Below, piece after piece: positions 25,401-37,236 of a stretch of 64,000 nucleotides of DNA. The stretch covers positions 1-64,000 of the forward strand of contig WIXG01000059.1 in NCBI GenBank assembly GCA_009869945.1. Reading direction: 5' to 3'. Position numbers and translations under genes: made by a program. The first letter of the stretch is position 1, and every line of letters begins with the position of its first letter. The notes under the pieces are model-generated. The model saw nothing but the letters and a program-made list of their open reading frames with translations. It was not told the DNA's origin and made no database searches. The stretch comes from Mesaphorura yosii (lineage: Eukaryota; Arthropoda; Collembola; Poduromorpha; Tullbergiidae).

Positions 25401-27012
25401 GTCCAGTCACTCCTACCGAGGCGACTCCAACCCTCAACCAGTATACTTTAATGAACCTTTCATGTTCGCAAGATTTAAACCCGATGTACCGCAAAGTCCA
25501 CACTTTGGTCCCACCATTAACTCGGCTCAGTCACTTCCGAACGTCGAGTCCCAAACTGCCACTAACGCGAACGTCGCAAATCCGAGCCCGGAGAGTCTAT
25601 TTCCACTGGCTCTCAACACAATTCCCATCGCGCGTGTCCCCACACGGAGGGCCACTATGCACTTTCTTGGTGACAATTCGAACACAGCGCTGGCACTGTC
25701 CCCACTCTTGCTCCAAGACTCAAACATGCAAACAATGTACTCATCACCTTACAACAATGCGACCGCCTCAGCTCCGACTCCGAACTCGTACAGTGGGTGG
25801 GGTGGAAGCGAGCCTCCGGGCTACTTCTACACGGTTCGCGTACGCCAAACAGGCCCAGTACAGATGATGGACAAGTGCATTCAGACTGTCAACTCAGCAA
25901 CACCGTCCACGGGTTACGTGATTAAGTTTAGTAACAACTCCGTGCCCCGCCAGCAAGTCAGCGTGGCAAATGCGATCCAGCAGACAGCAAATACAGTAGT
26001 AAAATTGCCTGCAGGCCCTGGTCAAAGTGAGTCAAAAGTCTGGCGCGCGCAAACGTTAAAAATATGTTGAACTGGAAATGTCAAAACAGCGTTACATTTA
26101 AGAAAATGGATTCATGACTATAAATTTTCAAGACTGATAGTGCCTTTTTGTTCTGCAGGGGACACGATTTTAAGGGAAATTGCAGAAACTGTGCAGCTCA
26201 GACATGACGCGGAAGTGCGACGCGCTGAATTGATTCAGCAAGCGAATGAATTGCAGGCGAGGGTGAAGGAGAAGCGAGAGAAGATCAACAGGGTAAATGA
26301 ACATAGCAATCGACCAGAACTGTTTATATAGTAGAGTATCTAATCAAATTTGATTTACAGCGACACGAATACTGGCACAAAAAGTACATTGAAGAGTCAT
26401 CGATGACGAGACCACTCGAGTCAAACTGCACGTCACTGCGATCTGAGTTGAATACTGTGCATCGACGCCTGCTGGCGCATTTGGAGGGGCGAGATTTGCC
26501 ATTGAGACTCCGCGATGGCCCTTCAAAGAAGGTTCGAACTCAAAAAGTTCGTTTGTTTAACTCCAGAAATCATAGCTACATGCTTTTTACTTCCTCCAGG
26601 CAAATTACAAGATCATGGCAGCTCGCTTGCAGCACGAAATTAAAGAGTTGCAACAGAAAGTAAAAGCTGCGAAGCTTCGTCTTGAATCTGAGGTTAAAGT
26701 AAGTTGACCGATTATCTCTTTTCGTCGCAATCAGAATTCAGAACAAACCTTACATGATTTTCCGGTTTGCAGTTGAAGGAACAAGCTGATCGGGAAACTC
26801 GTGAGGTTCGAACTGACCTGTCTCACAAGAAGGTGGTCGTATCACTGGCAAGGTCACAGGCCGCCACTTTACCAGCGGTACGAAGTTATGAGACCTTGGC
26901 TTCACTTCCGCGTGGTTACGATGCAATTACGACTCTGCCACGGAGTTACGAGTCTTTGACTACGCTTCCGCCAGTTTTGCCAGTACGGAGCTATGAGTCT
27001 TTGATTTATTAA
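22463..27012 (+). CDS. SPATA1: SPATA1-like protein (spermatogenesis-associated protein 1)
   Basis: Exons: 22463-22567, 22670-22776, 22894-23011, 23265-23469, about 24239-26026, 26159-26292, 26361-26531, 26600-26698, 26773-27012; about 988 residues. Residues 36-178 match the SPATA1 N-terminal domain: VDLQIYVVPREKW, ISLGFVRVLPQLTVHNLRREL, IFVRSVGNIF and FIPPFSSEPEIYLLEV. One very large exon (about residues 179-774) is Ser/Pro/Glu/Thr-rich and looks disordered. The next three exons form a charged coiled coil (about 775-910, for example VRRAELIQQANELQARVKEK and LQHEIKELQQKVKAAKLRLE), matching the SPATA1 C-terminal region. The tail has short repeats around RSYESL and LPRGYD. The role in sperm is poorly known. 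The 5' limit of the large exon is the least certain join; phase favours the acceptor ending at 24238. Confidence 0.85.
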
Positions 27013-28102
27013 TATCGGAGTTATCTTTTCTGCGTCTCTGTCAAATTGCAATCCGTCATGTTCGAATATGAGGCAAACTTAAATTCGCAATCGACATGAT
27101 CGTACAGGATTCAGATAGCTTAACTTTCACCTATTAGTTACTCGTTCATAATTTCCTGAATCTTGTAAGTTTTAGGTTTCGTTGAGGTTTTTGTCGACAA
27201 TGGCTTATTTTGAATGAGATTGCCGACGTATTGCTAAAGTATGTACCTTACCTTCACTCATGACTCAGGCCTAATGTCACACCCGCCCAGAGCACTGCTT
27301 GATCCATTTTCCCCAACGCTTTTTGCACAAAGTTTATGAATTAGAAGTAGCAATGCAATTCTATCTGTCGATAGCCATGTTGACTTGCGAAAGACTCCAA
27401 CATTAAATCTTGAGATTAAATTATAGTCGAAATTATCTAGCTCATTGTATCAGAATTTATATTTGTATCCATTTGGGTGAGAAGAAATGGCGAAAGGTAA
27501 GCAATAGTGAATTCGGGTTTATCAAATTTCGTCTGTAAACTATGCTTATGAGGTTGAATTGTAATGTAATTCCTAAAATTTCCGAAATTCAATAAAGCAT
27601 TAGTTTTTGTGTTTCTTCATCTTAAAATCACAAAACCGTCGTGAACAACTCAAAACATTGAAATAATGCCCCACATGGTTCATTTATTATCTTACTGAGG
27701 TAATACAAATTATTCATGAACTAAAAATTAGAACAATTTGACCTGGTTGATCTATCTAACATTTTAACAGTAGCAAGTACTTGAACCTTTCCAATAAAAC
27801 ACTTTCGATAGCCCTGACAACCCTACTACAAAGTTCATCTTACTTTAAAATCCGGAAACAGAAATTCTGAACCTATACGAGTAAAAGACTGAGTAAAAGT
27901 TGCCATACTTCCCTGCGCTGCAGTGTGATACCCATCATTTCGAGTTTCACTAATATCTACTCATTATTTCAAGACAGTGTCCTCTTAATTCCTGTAAATA
28001 TTCTGCTGACTCACTTGAATAATTAGCAAAGTTACAAATAGAAACTAAACCTAGTAGTAATTTCTTTAAGGTGGAAATGATTAACAAGGCGAATCTTCCT
28101 AC
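27013..28102. other. SPATA1 3' UTR and convergent spacer
   Basis: A/T-rich DNA with an AATAAA at 27591 that probably ends the SPATA1 transcript. The right side should hold the 3' UTR of the opposing TRIR gene. No other gene seen. Confidence 0.5.
27591..27596 (+). terminator. Polyadenylation signal for SPATA1
   Basis: AATAAA 580 bases past the SPATA1 stop on the same strand, with no closer canonical hexamer noticed. Confidence 0.45.
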
Positions 28103-29151
28103 TCATTTCACCAACGGACGATTCTTTCGGTCGTCTTCGCAGGTCTGATCTTTATACTTGCGGACTTCCTTCATGTACTGCGACCACGAATCCTAGTTTC
28201 AGAAACAGTACGGAATGAAAAAGTATTTGAACAAAAATGTGGAAAGCTTTGCTTCGAATTAGCTACCTTCGCAGATTCGGGCTCTTCGGTCCTCGTCTTC
28301 TTCACGACTCCAGTTGGAAGTGCCTTTCCTTTGCCCCGTCTCTTACCAACCTGTGAAAAGCTTTCAAATTACAGGCGATGGAATACACAGTGGATTTTGC
28401 TGATCTATTCTAGTTGCTTTCGTTACAAATGGAACTACTTGAAGGGACAGAAACAGCAAAGCATTTTAGTAAAAATATTCCTCATTCTGTCTCCGTGGCG
28501 TTAACATTATACCACTTTTAGATCACAAATTTCTAGTTCATTCTCTCGCGCTTTAGGTTTCAACAGCAAAATCTTTAAATTAATGCAAACTGAATGGGGT
28601 ACCATAATCGGTGCGACGGCGGTTTTCTTTTCGTCAACTGGTGGACTTGACTTGGACTTGGCTGGAGCAGAGGCAGCTGATTTCTTTACATCAGCATCGG
28701 TTCTCGCTTTGTCCTTGCTGTTGCTTGGCTGCTGTGCAGGTGCTGTATGAGGCAATGGCGGAGGCACCGGTAAGGAAGGGTTGACATTATACGGGTAGTA
28801 TTGATTTTGGTACTGAGCCTGCTGGTGGTATTGCGCTTGTGGAGGCTGTTGTTGATAGGGAGGAGGTGGTCGTGTCGGAGCAGCCGACGGATACTGCGTC
28901 GACATGGGATAGTACCCCTGGGCACTCGGAGTATAGTAATGATTTTGGTGTAACGCCGGGTTGTTTGGATTACTATAATACTGCGACGACTGCTGAGTAT
29001 TGACCGGCGTAGGTGCGTACTGTTGCGACTGATGATTAATGCCTGGATAGGAAACGTACTGCTGCTGGTAGTTTTCACCGGATGTGTTCTTCGATGAGCT
29101 CGAGTAGTAATTGTTTCCAGATTGATGAGTTCTTCCTTCTCTGCGGTCCAT
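28103..29151 (-). CDS. TRIR: TRIR / C19orf43 homologue
   Basis: Homologue of human C19orf43, a nuclear protein reported as a telomerase RNA component-interacting exoribonuclease. Exons on the minus strand: 29151 to about 28603 (or a later phase-0 donor near 28591 or 28513), 28350-28267, 28192-28103. The last two exons give the conserved tail: VGKRRGKGKALPTGVVKK, then DSWSQYMKEVRKYKDQTC, ending DDRKNRPLVK; the human protein ends DDDKTRPLVK. The N-terminal 180 residues are a Tyr/Gln/Pro-rich low-complexity region (YYSNPN, QQPPQAQYHQQAQYQNQYY) unlike the acidic human N-terminus, and likely disordered. Only the exon 1 donor is uncertain. The protein would be 240-270 residues. It diverges from CABIN1 with 836 bases between the start codons. 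Confidence 0.85.
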
Positions 29152-29987
29152 GATTGCTGTATTCTATTCTGCACGAATGAAGAAAATCGTCACAAAATCG
29201 TAATCGTAACTACGCAAATTTGCAAGTATGGTACATCCAGTGTACTTGCAGCTAATCCTCATCTGATTATCTTATCTGAGTATAATACCTTTCCTGCCGA
29301 AGATTATCTCCCTCACAGTCTTACGTTTTGATTCCTCTGACTTCGTAACCCCTGACTTATCTCCTACCATGCCATTTAATGCTCTCGTCAACACAATTCA
29401 AACAGCGCAGATTTTAAGTAATATTATGTTGTAACTTGAATTGCAAGTTAAACTAAAATGTTCTACATTTATTCTCACAGCTCAAGCCAAGAAATGCTGG
29501 AATTAATTACCAGTTCCGACTAATTAATTAGACTCTGTTTCAGCCTTTTTGATAATTGCCAAAATTCCGTCTTTGCGACAACTCAGCTCGCAGTATTTCG
29601 TAAAAGGCGAAATAGTGAGTATGTGAACTTGTGAGAATGGCGCGTTTCAAAAGAGTCGAACTTCGAGTTGACACTTTCTTCAATCTCATTGTGGAAAGAC
29701 AAGCTTTTGGAGTTAGGAAAGTCGGGGCGTGGAAGAATTTGCACGGTCCTGACATGATAACATTAACTGATTTTGGTATCTAAGTGGAGTGCCACTGTAT
29801 CAGCTCGATTGCTCTTTCGACCTGTGCCTCCACGCGCTTGAAAAATGTAAGAGTACATCATTGTAACAGAAGCATTAACTGGGTTGGATCTTGCAGACTT
29901 TCCATTCAATGCAGCTGATTAGATAGAATCGTGAATTCTTGAGGACTACAAGAGACTGCAGACGCCAGCAGATTTAAGAGCCAGAAA
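29152..29987. promoter_or_regulatory. Shared divergent promoter region TRIR/CABIN1
   Basis: The start codons of TRIR (minus) and CABIN1 (plus) face away from each other across 836 bases with no gene between. Both are broadly expressed nuclear proteins, so a bidirectional promoter is plausible. I see no clear TATA box for either gene. Confidence 0.4.
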
Positions 29988-32900
29988 ATGATCAAGATAC
30001 GAGCCTTAAACGAAGAGGCTTGCGATTCTGACTCCGATGACCAGCAGAAGGGACCTTCAAGGGAAGCCCAGGTTAGATAAAGCGGGTTTTGATGGCATCT
30101 GTACATCTTCCTCTCCTTCCTTGTAGTGCTACTTTGGAAAGCAAGCTAATCCCTTTCATGCAGAAAGGTCAATGTTGACATTAATGACTTTGCTTAATGG
30201 CATTAATGACTAGGAGGCGGAGGTGCTCACACTATACGAAAAAGCCTTACAACTCTTGTCCGAATCGCAAGTGCGGGAGGCAACAGACATTTTGGAAAGG
30301 CTACTGGAATCACAATATTTACAGGTTTGACATTAGTCGCCTTTGCTGTTCAGCAGTTCCAATAACTATTATCCATTGCAAAAATAATTTTTGAATAGTT
30401 TGCACAGCAATAATTTACTTGCATTTCAGAGCGAAGAACCTACAAACTCATCTTGCCCACTCCAAATACAGCTGAGACTGGGATGCCTGAAGACACTTGG
30501 CAAGATTTATTGCGAGTTGATACCCAGCCACGAAGACGCTCTTCGAGTTCTTCTGGAGGCGGCTACTCTGGATTCAGACAATTTCACACTTTGGAATAAA
30601 ATTGGAGTTGTTGCTGTGAGGCTCGTGGAATATGATCTTGCGAAACATGCATTCAGTCAAGTCTTCAAGAGAAATCCCTCGCACTGGAATTCAATCGAAT
30701 ATCTTATCACACTAAGTTACGTGCTGGCTGACTACGTCGATTGCCTATATTACTGTGCGCACGGCCTGGGAAAGGATCCGAACTTCATAAAAGGATTGGT
30801 ATTTCGAGATTTTGTTTTTGAAATTCTTCCGTGTTTAAAAGAGAGCCTTCCTAAGCATATTCCAAATTCTGATAAATTGACTGGTGGACTACCCTACGAG
30901 ATTTCTTGGAAGGAAAAATATTTGAAGGAGGTCAGAAAATTCTTTCAACTTCAGAAAGAGAAGAGTCAACAATTGAAATGTCGAAGCCAAAGCTTCAGCA
31001 GTCAAGAATTGTTAAACGTGAATGTAGACAATATTAAATCATGGACAGAATTGTGCCGCGTGGTGAAGGATCTTCATCCCAAGCTTCACAGTGAAGAGGT
31101 ATGCGACAGATTTTTTAGTGGAATTTAAAATCTTCACCTATTAATACGACCCTCTATTTACTGAACAGACACCTATGAGGAGAATATGTTTCGTTCGAAA
31201 TAATTCCGTACCCTGGGATGCCTCGCCCGTTGAGGAACCAGAATGCTCTACACCTAATGAGGAAGTTCAAATTCAGATTGCAGACGACGTTTCCAGTCAG
31301 GGTGGTCAGGATGAGATGAGTCAAAGTTCCGCCTGTGCAACAAGGCGCAACTCTTCCGACGAAAAAGAAGCCCTACCGCCAAGCGTTGAAAATGGCACGG
31401 AGTTAATAGAAGGTGAGAAAATAAGAAAATATGTGTAGTCGAACGTTTGATAATGTTGTTTGCTGTGTTCAGAAAACAGCGATAAGACTGCTGAAAACAC
31501 GGATAGTGGTGAGCCTGCAAAGGAGCTCGACATGTGCAAGAAAAAGCCCAAGCGAGATCTTAAGTGGTGGCAGCTCGAAGGCAAAAGGAGATCACAAAGG
31601 GTCAGAGGTAGCTTGGTCATGCCGACGCAGACCAATCTGACTAAGGAACGAAACTTTGGTGACAAATTACGAAACATAATCCCCGAATCTTTGATGTATG
31701 CGCATACTTTATGTTTCTTTACATGCCCTGAATCATTGATATGAAAGTTGCTTAATAAATTACAATTTGTCAGGGTTTTGGGCGACGAAGAAAAAGTCCA
31801 CGGGGTAAACTTGACACCTCAGAAAAATGCTCAAGGCTACAAAGTACATGATCAGTATTTCGGAACGGAACGGGAAGCGGAAGATGTGGATACGTTCTTG
31901 AAAAGCAATGCTGGACCAAGTCTTCCAGAATTAGTAGTGCAAGTGATGACAATTTTATCCCTGAAGACTGAAATGCAGTGGCCCGACGAACTTGCTTCTT
32001 ATTACTTACAATTATACGTTTTGTACAGGTAAGTAGCGCTACTGAACACAAATAGTTGATGCCCTATTTCAGAAACTATTATAATCTGCTCTGAATAATG
32101 ATTTCCAGATCTATCTTGCCTCAGCCCAGTTTGTTTTGTATTAAACAGTCTGATTCAAATATTGAATCGGATTCATTGGTCGTCTTAGCCATGCTGGAAC
32201 TGAACTTCGATAAGAAGACAGACGGGAACCACGTCAACACCCGCATTAACGAAATAGTTCAAATGCACGAATTTGCGAAATGGACGGAGGATAAGAAGTT
32301 TTGCGCGAGATACGGCTGGCTAATGGCAAAGCACTGTTTGCACTCTATGAATTCAGGACGCTCAAGAAATGAAAACCCAATGTACTTCCTGAATATCGTC
32401 TTAACCAGCCTGGCGTCCGAATCGGACTTTACTCCATTACGAATCCCAACTAAAATGGATAACATTATTTCAATCGACACTGTTCAAAAGAAGCAGTACT
32501 TTGTGCAGAACTTGGAAAATATTGGCCGAGTGAATGAGCTCTATGAGGCGAAGATGTACGAAGATCTGATAGAAATCCTCGACTTCTGTTTAAAAAGCGA
32601 TGGACCTGAAGAAACTGAAATAATGCACAGATACTACCTTACAGATGCCTATTTTCAGGTTAAAAGTTTTAGTGAATGCCTCAATCAAGCGCTCAAAATC
32701 ATTGCAGGGTCGTTGAAATGTCGAAAACATGAGCCTGTGCTCGTAAAGTGTATGGAAATGCTGGAGTACATCTGCCTGTCATCCGAGACTGTGCTAAGCA
32801 TGAAGGAATGCAAACAAGTGATTGTCACCATGGTCGACCTTCTCGTTGCGAATGATCAAAAGCATTTCACAGCAGGAAAATTGTGGACACTGCCCTGGTG

Positions 32901-35900
32901 TATACTTCACGCATTATTGAAGAAGGTCGAGAAGCAAGAAGCGTATTTGTACATATTCGAAGAAAGCACGCCAAGCTCTGTCGTACTGTTGAAGTTCGCC
33001 CACAAATACATCAGCCGGTACAACAGGTGTCTTGAAGATGAGGCACGACTGCTTTTGCACACACTCCAGTCCCTGGTGAACGCAGAGGAGTACGCGGATT
33101 ATGAAGAAACCAGTCATTGCATTGAACAGGCCATATTTTGCTTGTATTGCTTCCCGACAAAGAGAGGTAAAATTCGCCACCTAGCAGACCACAACAGCAG
33201 CGGAATACCACTGGATTTGTGTAAAAGTGAACTGCTCTTTCAATACTACGCACCCAAAGAAGTTCAAGAGTTCGACTCGTTCGAGAACACCAACTCAGAA
33301 CAAGAAGCATTGTTCCAGCGAATTTTGACTGTCATTCCGACCAGCATGCTACCAATAGAGGCATTCGAAAATATGCAAAAACGCATGAACGACGAGCCTG
33401 AAGTCGATCCCATCGGGTCAACTGAAAGTTTTCCAGAAACCTTCCGGAATATTTACTACTTAATTGCTGATCATCACTTCAAATCAAAGGAGTGGGACAA
33501 GGCGATCGAATTTTATACGTGGGACTTGGCTCTGAACGCCTTCAGATTTGACTCTTGGGCAGCAATTGCTCTAGCCAAAGCAGAAATCATAAACTCCAGC
33601 ATGAACTCCTGGGATAATGTCACAATTCAAGATGTTATGAGACAAGCAAATGTCGTCGTTAAATGCTTTCAAATTGCGTTAGATCTGGAACCATCTAGTA
33701 CAAAACTACGAATCGAATTCGGCTCATTTGCATACGCGATGCACGCGAACTACAGCCGTTACCTGAGGAAACATTCCACGCGAATAGACAATTCGAACCT
33801 TGAAAACATTCAGACCAAGAGAAATGCGATGCTCCTTCTAGCGACCGAATGCTTCGAGAAGGGTGTTCTGAGGCCTACAGGACGTGCCAAAGAAGATGAC
33901 TCGTCCGAGCACTGTTCTCAGCAAGAGATCTGGATCCATCACTACATGCTTGGAAAAGTCACAGAGAAGGTGCACTCAGACAGCCCAGAGAAATTCCTGT
34001 CTCAGTACGAGATGGCCGGCCAACTGCTGCACGAACAAAATGCTGCGTACCCGGCAAAAATAAGCTTTAACAATTCATCAGACTTGGCCGTTGAAGCTCT
34101 TGAAATATACTACAGGTGAAGAAATCATTCTAGGCAATTTTTTCTTACACTTAATCACATGTTGCGGCACTTGACTCTTACAGAATTCATGCAAGTATAA
34201 TGAGCTATATTGAAAAGCACGAGTATAGTGTAGGAACGGAGGAGCTACTGCAAATGTTCCTTGACCGAGCCGCAGACAGTCCGTTTATGAAGGCGAAGTT
34301 GGTTCGGGACGGAGAGTCAAGAAAAAAGAAGTTGGCGGAAAAAGTCCTTTATCCGGTTTGTATTAACTACTGCTTTGAACTTAATTTATGAAAGAAAGAA
34401 TCTATTCAGTTATGTCAATCAATGATTTGTGTCACGATTCAGGAATCCACTCAAGTTAAGCAGATCGTGGAGGATATGCTCAGCAAAGTCATAGTGCTAA
34501 GCGCACAAAACGAGGACAAACTGTCACAAGGCTCTCCTGCGTCCCAAAGCTCAACACAGGGCTCTTCGTCAACAGAGTCATCGTCTGATAAGATTGAGGA
34601 CATAGACAATACCCCCGTCACACCAGCCCCATTAACATCCTTCTCACTATCATCGTTTTGCGAAAAGATACGTGAGGAAGACGAAGCCAGACGGGCTGCA
34701 AAATTACGAGAGGATGAGGCTTTTGCGAAAGAGAAGGAAACGAAAAGATCCATTGAAATCAATCCGTACTTTAAAGACTCGAAGTATGCGGCCATTATTT
34801 CGCAGTGTGTGCGAGCTTTTGAAGAGTGTTTGTCCCGTTTTTCTGCACATCACAAGTCGTATTTCCGCATATCCTACACGTACTTCAAATTTGGAAAAGA
34901 AAGTCTGGGCATGTGCAAAGAGTGGCTGCTAGGCAATGGTGGTGGTGGTGGTGAGAAGAAGAAAAGTCCGGGCTTGTTTACCGACAGGAAACCAAATAAT
35001 TTCTTTAATGTATGTCTACCACGTTAAATTTTTTAACTGTCTCTTTAAATACTCTTTATACTTACTTCCATGTTGTTATCACATTCAGGGAATCTGGCGC
35101 AGTCCTGTTGATGACATTGACCGAACCGGAAGCTTCTCATATCACATGTCCAAAACAGTGCGTCATTTGATCGAAGTCCTGGACAGCTGTGATGATCATG
35201 AGATGCTAGCAGAAGTCGGAGTACAACTGTCCAAAATCCCTGACCCTGACAAGCAGTACTTGTACAATAGTGACAGAGAAGAATACTCAGCTATGGCAGT
35301 GGCAAGTTGTGCAAAGGCTGCTCACCGATTATTTGTCAAAAACAAGCATGACATGATAACCGCGATATCAATATTTGGTTCCTATGCAAAGCTGCAGAAA
35401 CTGACTGCTAAGGAAAACGCACTGGGTAGTCTGTTACAGGAATCGTACAGAGTTTACTTGGAGGAAAGGGTAAGTGGCGCATTTATACAGAATGAACTTG
35501 CGGGTTTCGACTTATTGTTTTATAACTATTGAATTTGAAGCAACTTGACAATGAGGGAATCAAACTGGCTGTGACTATGGATAAGGCCTTCCGGTACTTC
35601 CAACATCTTGCGTGGACTACGAAGATTCAGCAAACAGATCCATCGACAGGAGGCAAACACCCAAATTCGTGCAGTAGAAATCTCTCCCTAACTTCCCTAA
35701 AGGTAAATCAAGTTACTTCAACATTCCCTCCAGCAAATCTTGAAACATGTCACTATTCGCACGAACTTATTCCAGCACTTATCAACATCGTTGAAGAAAC
35801 GAAGAAAGCGTGCAACTGATAAGACTGTCTCTTCAGACATTCACGCTCAGCTAAACCAACGACATTTGCCTGAGTCTCCACAAGATGAAGCGCAAGGATT

Positions 35901-36867
35901 CAGTGGAGACAGTTCAGCATTTTCCTCAGAGTTTACCAAACTACCGGGTTCCAGAGGCGGAATATTTCGAGATGTCTGGAATTCAGATCCGATGGAGATG
36001 GAAGAATACCAAATCATTCCTCGAGATTCAAGCCAACCCACTGAGACTATTCCAGTCCCGAAATATTCTCTTGAAAAACAAATTTCTGCGATGTTGTCCC
36101 AAACAGAAAGAACGATTGAAGGTTCCCAGCCACATAGATTTGGCGAAAAACAACAGCATACGTCCATCTTGGCGCAGAGAAGAAAGAGCGGTGAAAGCTT
36201 GTTTGATAGGGTTCAGGGAATGAAGAGTAATCCTCAGAAAAAAACAAGGTCTGTCTTAACAGATCACAATAAACGTTCAAAAACTTTGAACACTTCTTCA
36301 ATTGGTCAAAATCGGCCCAAATCTCCTGAAGAGTATCCTGTTTTGAAGTTCAACACGTCGCCTTTTCGTGCTCGAGCAAACATTTTGCTTAGTCCGAAAG
36401 ACTATTGCAAGCAAGGCGAACCAGAAGGAGACCCATTGGATCTGACACCGCCGAAAGCCCACTGCCATTCCTTCGTAGTTCCGTGTGGGAACTCACCTGA
36501 TGTGATTGACTTTAGCAGAAATAGAGGTGTGCAATCAGGCAATTTCATGTCACTTCATCCTGAAATCGGAGTTCAATATGAGCAAAGCCTGAAAGAAGAT
36601 TGTAAGTGTGCGCAATCCTACCAACTTGTTGACTGCTAGTATCTGACTTTGTCATGTCTTCATAAGTTTAAATTGCTCCTGCTTTCAGGGAATCCTATGG
36701 CTCCGGCTCCAACTCGCCAGTCGCAAGAAAAGTCATATCCTCTCCCACCGAAAAAGAAGCGATTAGCATTGAACCTCTTCGAATCCGATCCGTTGGCTAC
36801 CACATCGGATGACGGAGTTCCATCGCAACCCAACGATATGGGCGTTGAAATTATCACCTTGGACTAA
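29988..36867 (+). CDS. CABIN1: Calcineurin-binding protein cabin-1 (HIRA complex)
   Basis: Large TPR-type scaffold of the HIRA/UBN/CABIN1 histone H3.3 chaperone complex in the nucleus. Exons: 29988-30071, 30214-30324, 30430-31098, 31169-31412, 31473-31695, 31774-32028, 32109-34115, 34184-34355, 34443-35009, 35089-35469, 35541-35702, 35776-36601, 36689-36867; 1959 residues (human 2220). It opens MIKIRALNEEA like human CABIN1, then REAQEAEVLTLYEKAL and the N-terminal TPRs (DNFTLWNKIGVVAVRLVEYD, LARHAF-type KHAFSQVFKRNPSHW). A basic KRRSQRVRG block and the GIWRSPVDDIDRTGSF motif are also conserved. The C-terminal 360 residues are divergent, basic and Ser-rich. The chain ends GVEIITLD, which resembles a SUMO-interacting motif. 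A GGT run codes five glycines near 34936. All phases agree. Confidence 0.93.
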
Positions 36868-37236
36868 CGAGAGTATTACCTAGATTCTGAGTTGAAATAT
36901 CCCCCACAAGCAGCCGATAAGTATTCAATTTATGTTTGCCTTAATTTGTTAAATTACTTGCTCAACGCATGTGTTCCAGCTAATTATGTATTTAATAGCA
37001 AGAAGCCAGAATAATTCTCAATGCTGCTTTACATATTATAGTATATAGGATGACAATGCACGCAATAAGCGATACGGCTAATCTCATGGTAAGCAATACT
37101 TAATTAATTTGATTTAATAATTTATAGTTGTATTCTTGACAATTTCATAATTTCGTATTAGGTCTAATCAAATGAAGTACACAATGACGAAACAAACAAT
37201 GACCACATAATATCCGTTAATACTTCTGAGATCGAA
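36868..37236. other. Convergent 3' ends of CABIN1 and CCDC42
   Basis: Only 369 bases separate the two stop codons. The 3' UTRs probably abut or overlap. No other feature seen. Confidence 0.5.

Noticed and set aside
26531-26541. Pol III B-box (ggttcgaactc)
   Set aside because: It is the splice donor region of a SPATA1 exon with no A-box upstream; chance match.
35703-35733. A 31-base intron in CABIN1 (gtaaat to ccctccag)
   Set aside because: Phase would allow it, but the next acceptor (ttattccag ending at 35775) is in the same phase and gives a normal 73-base intron.
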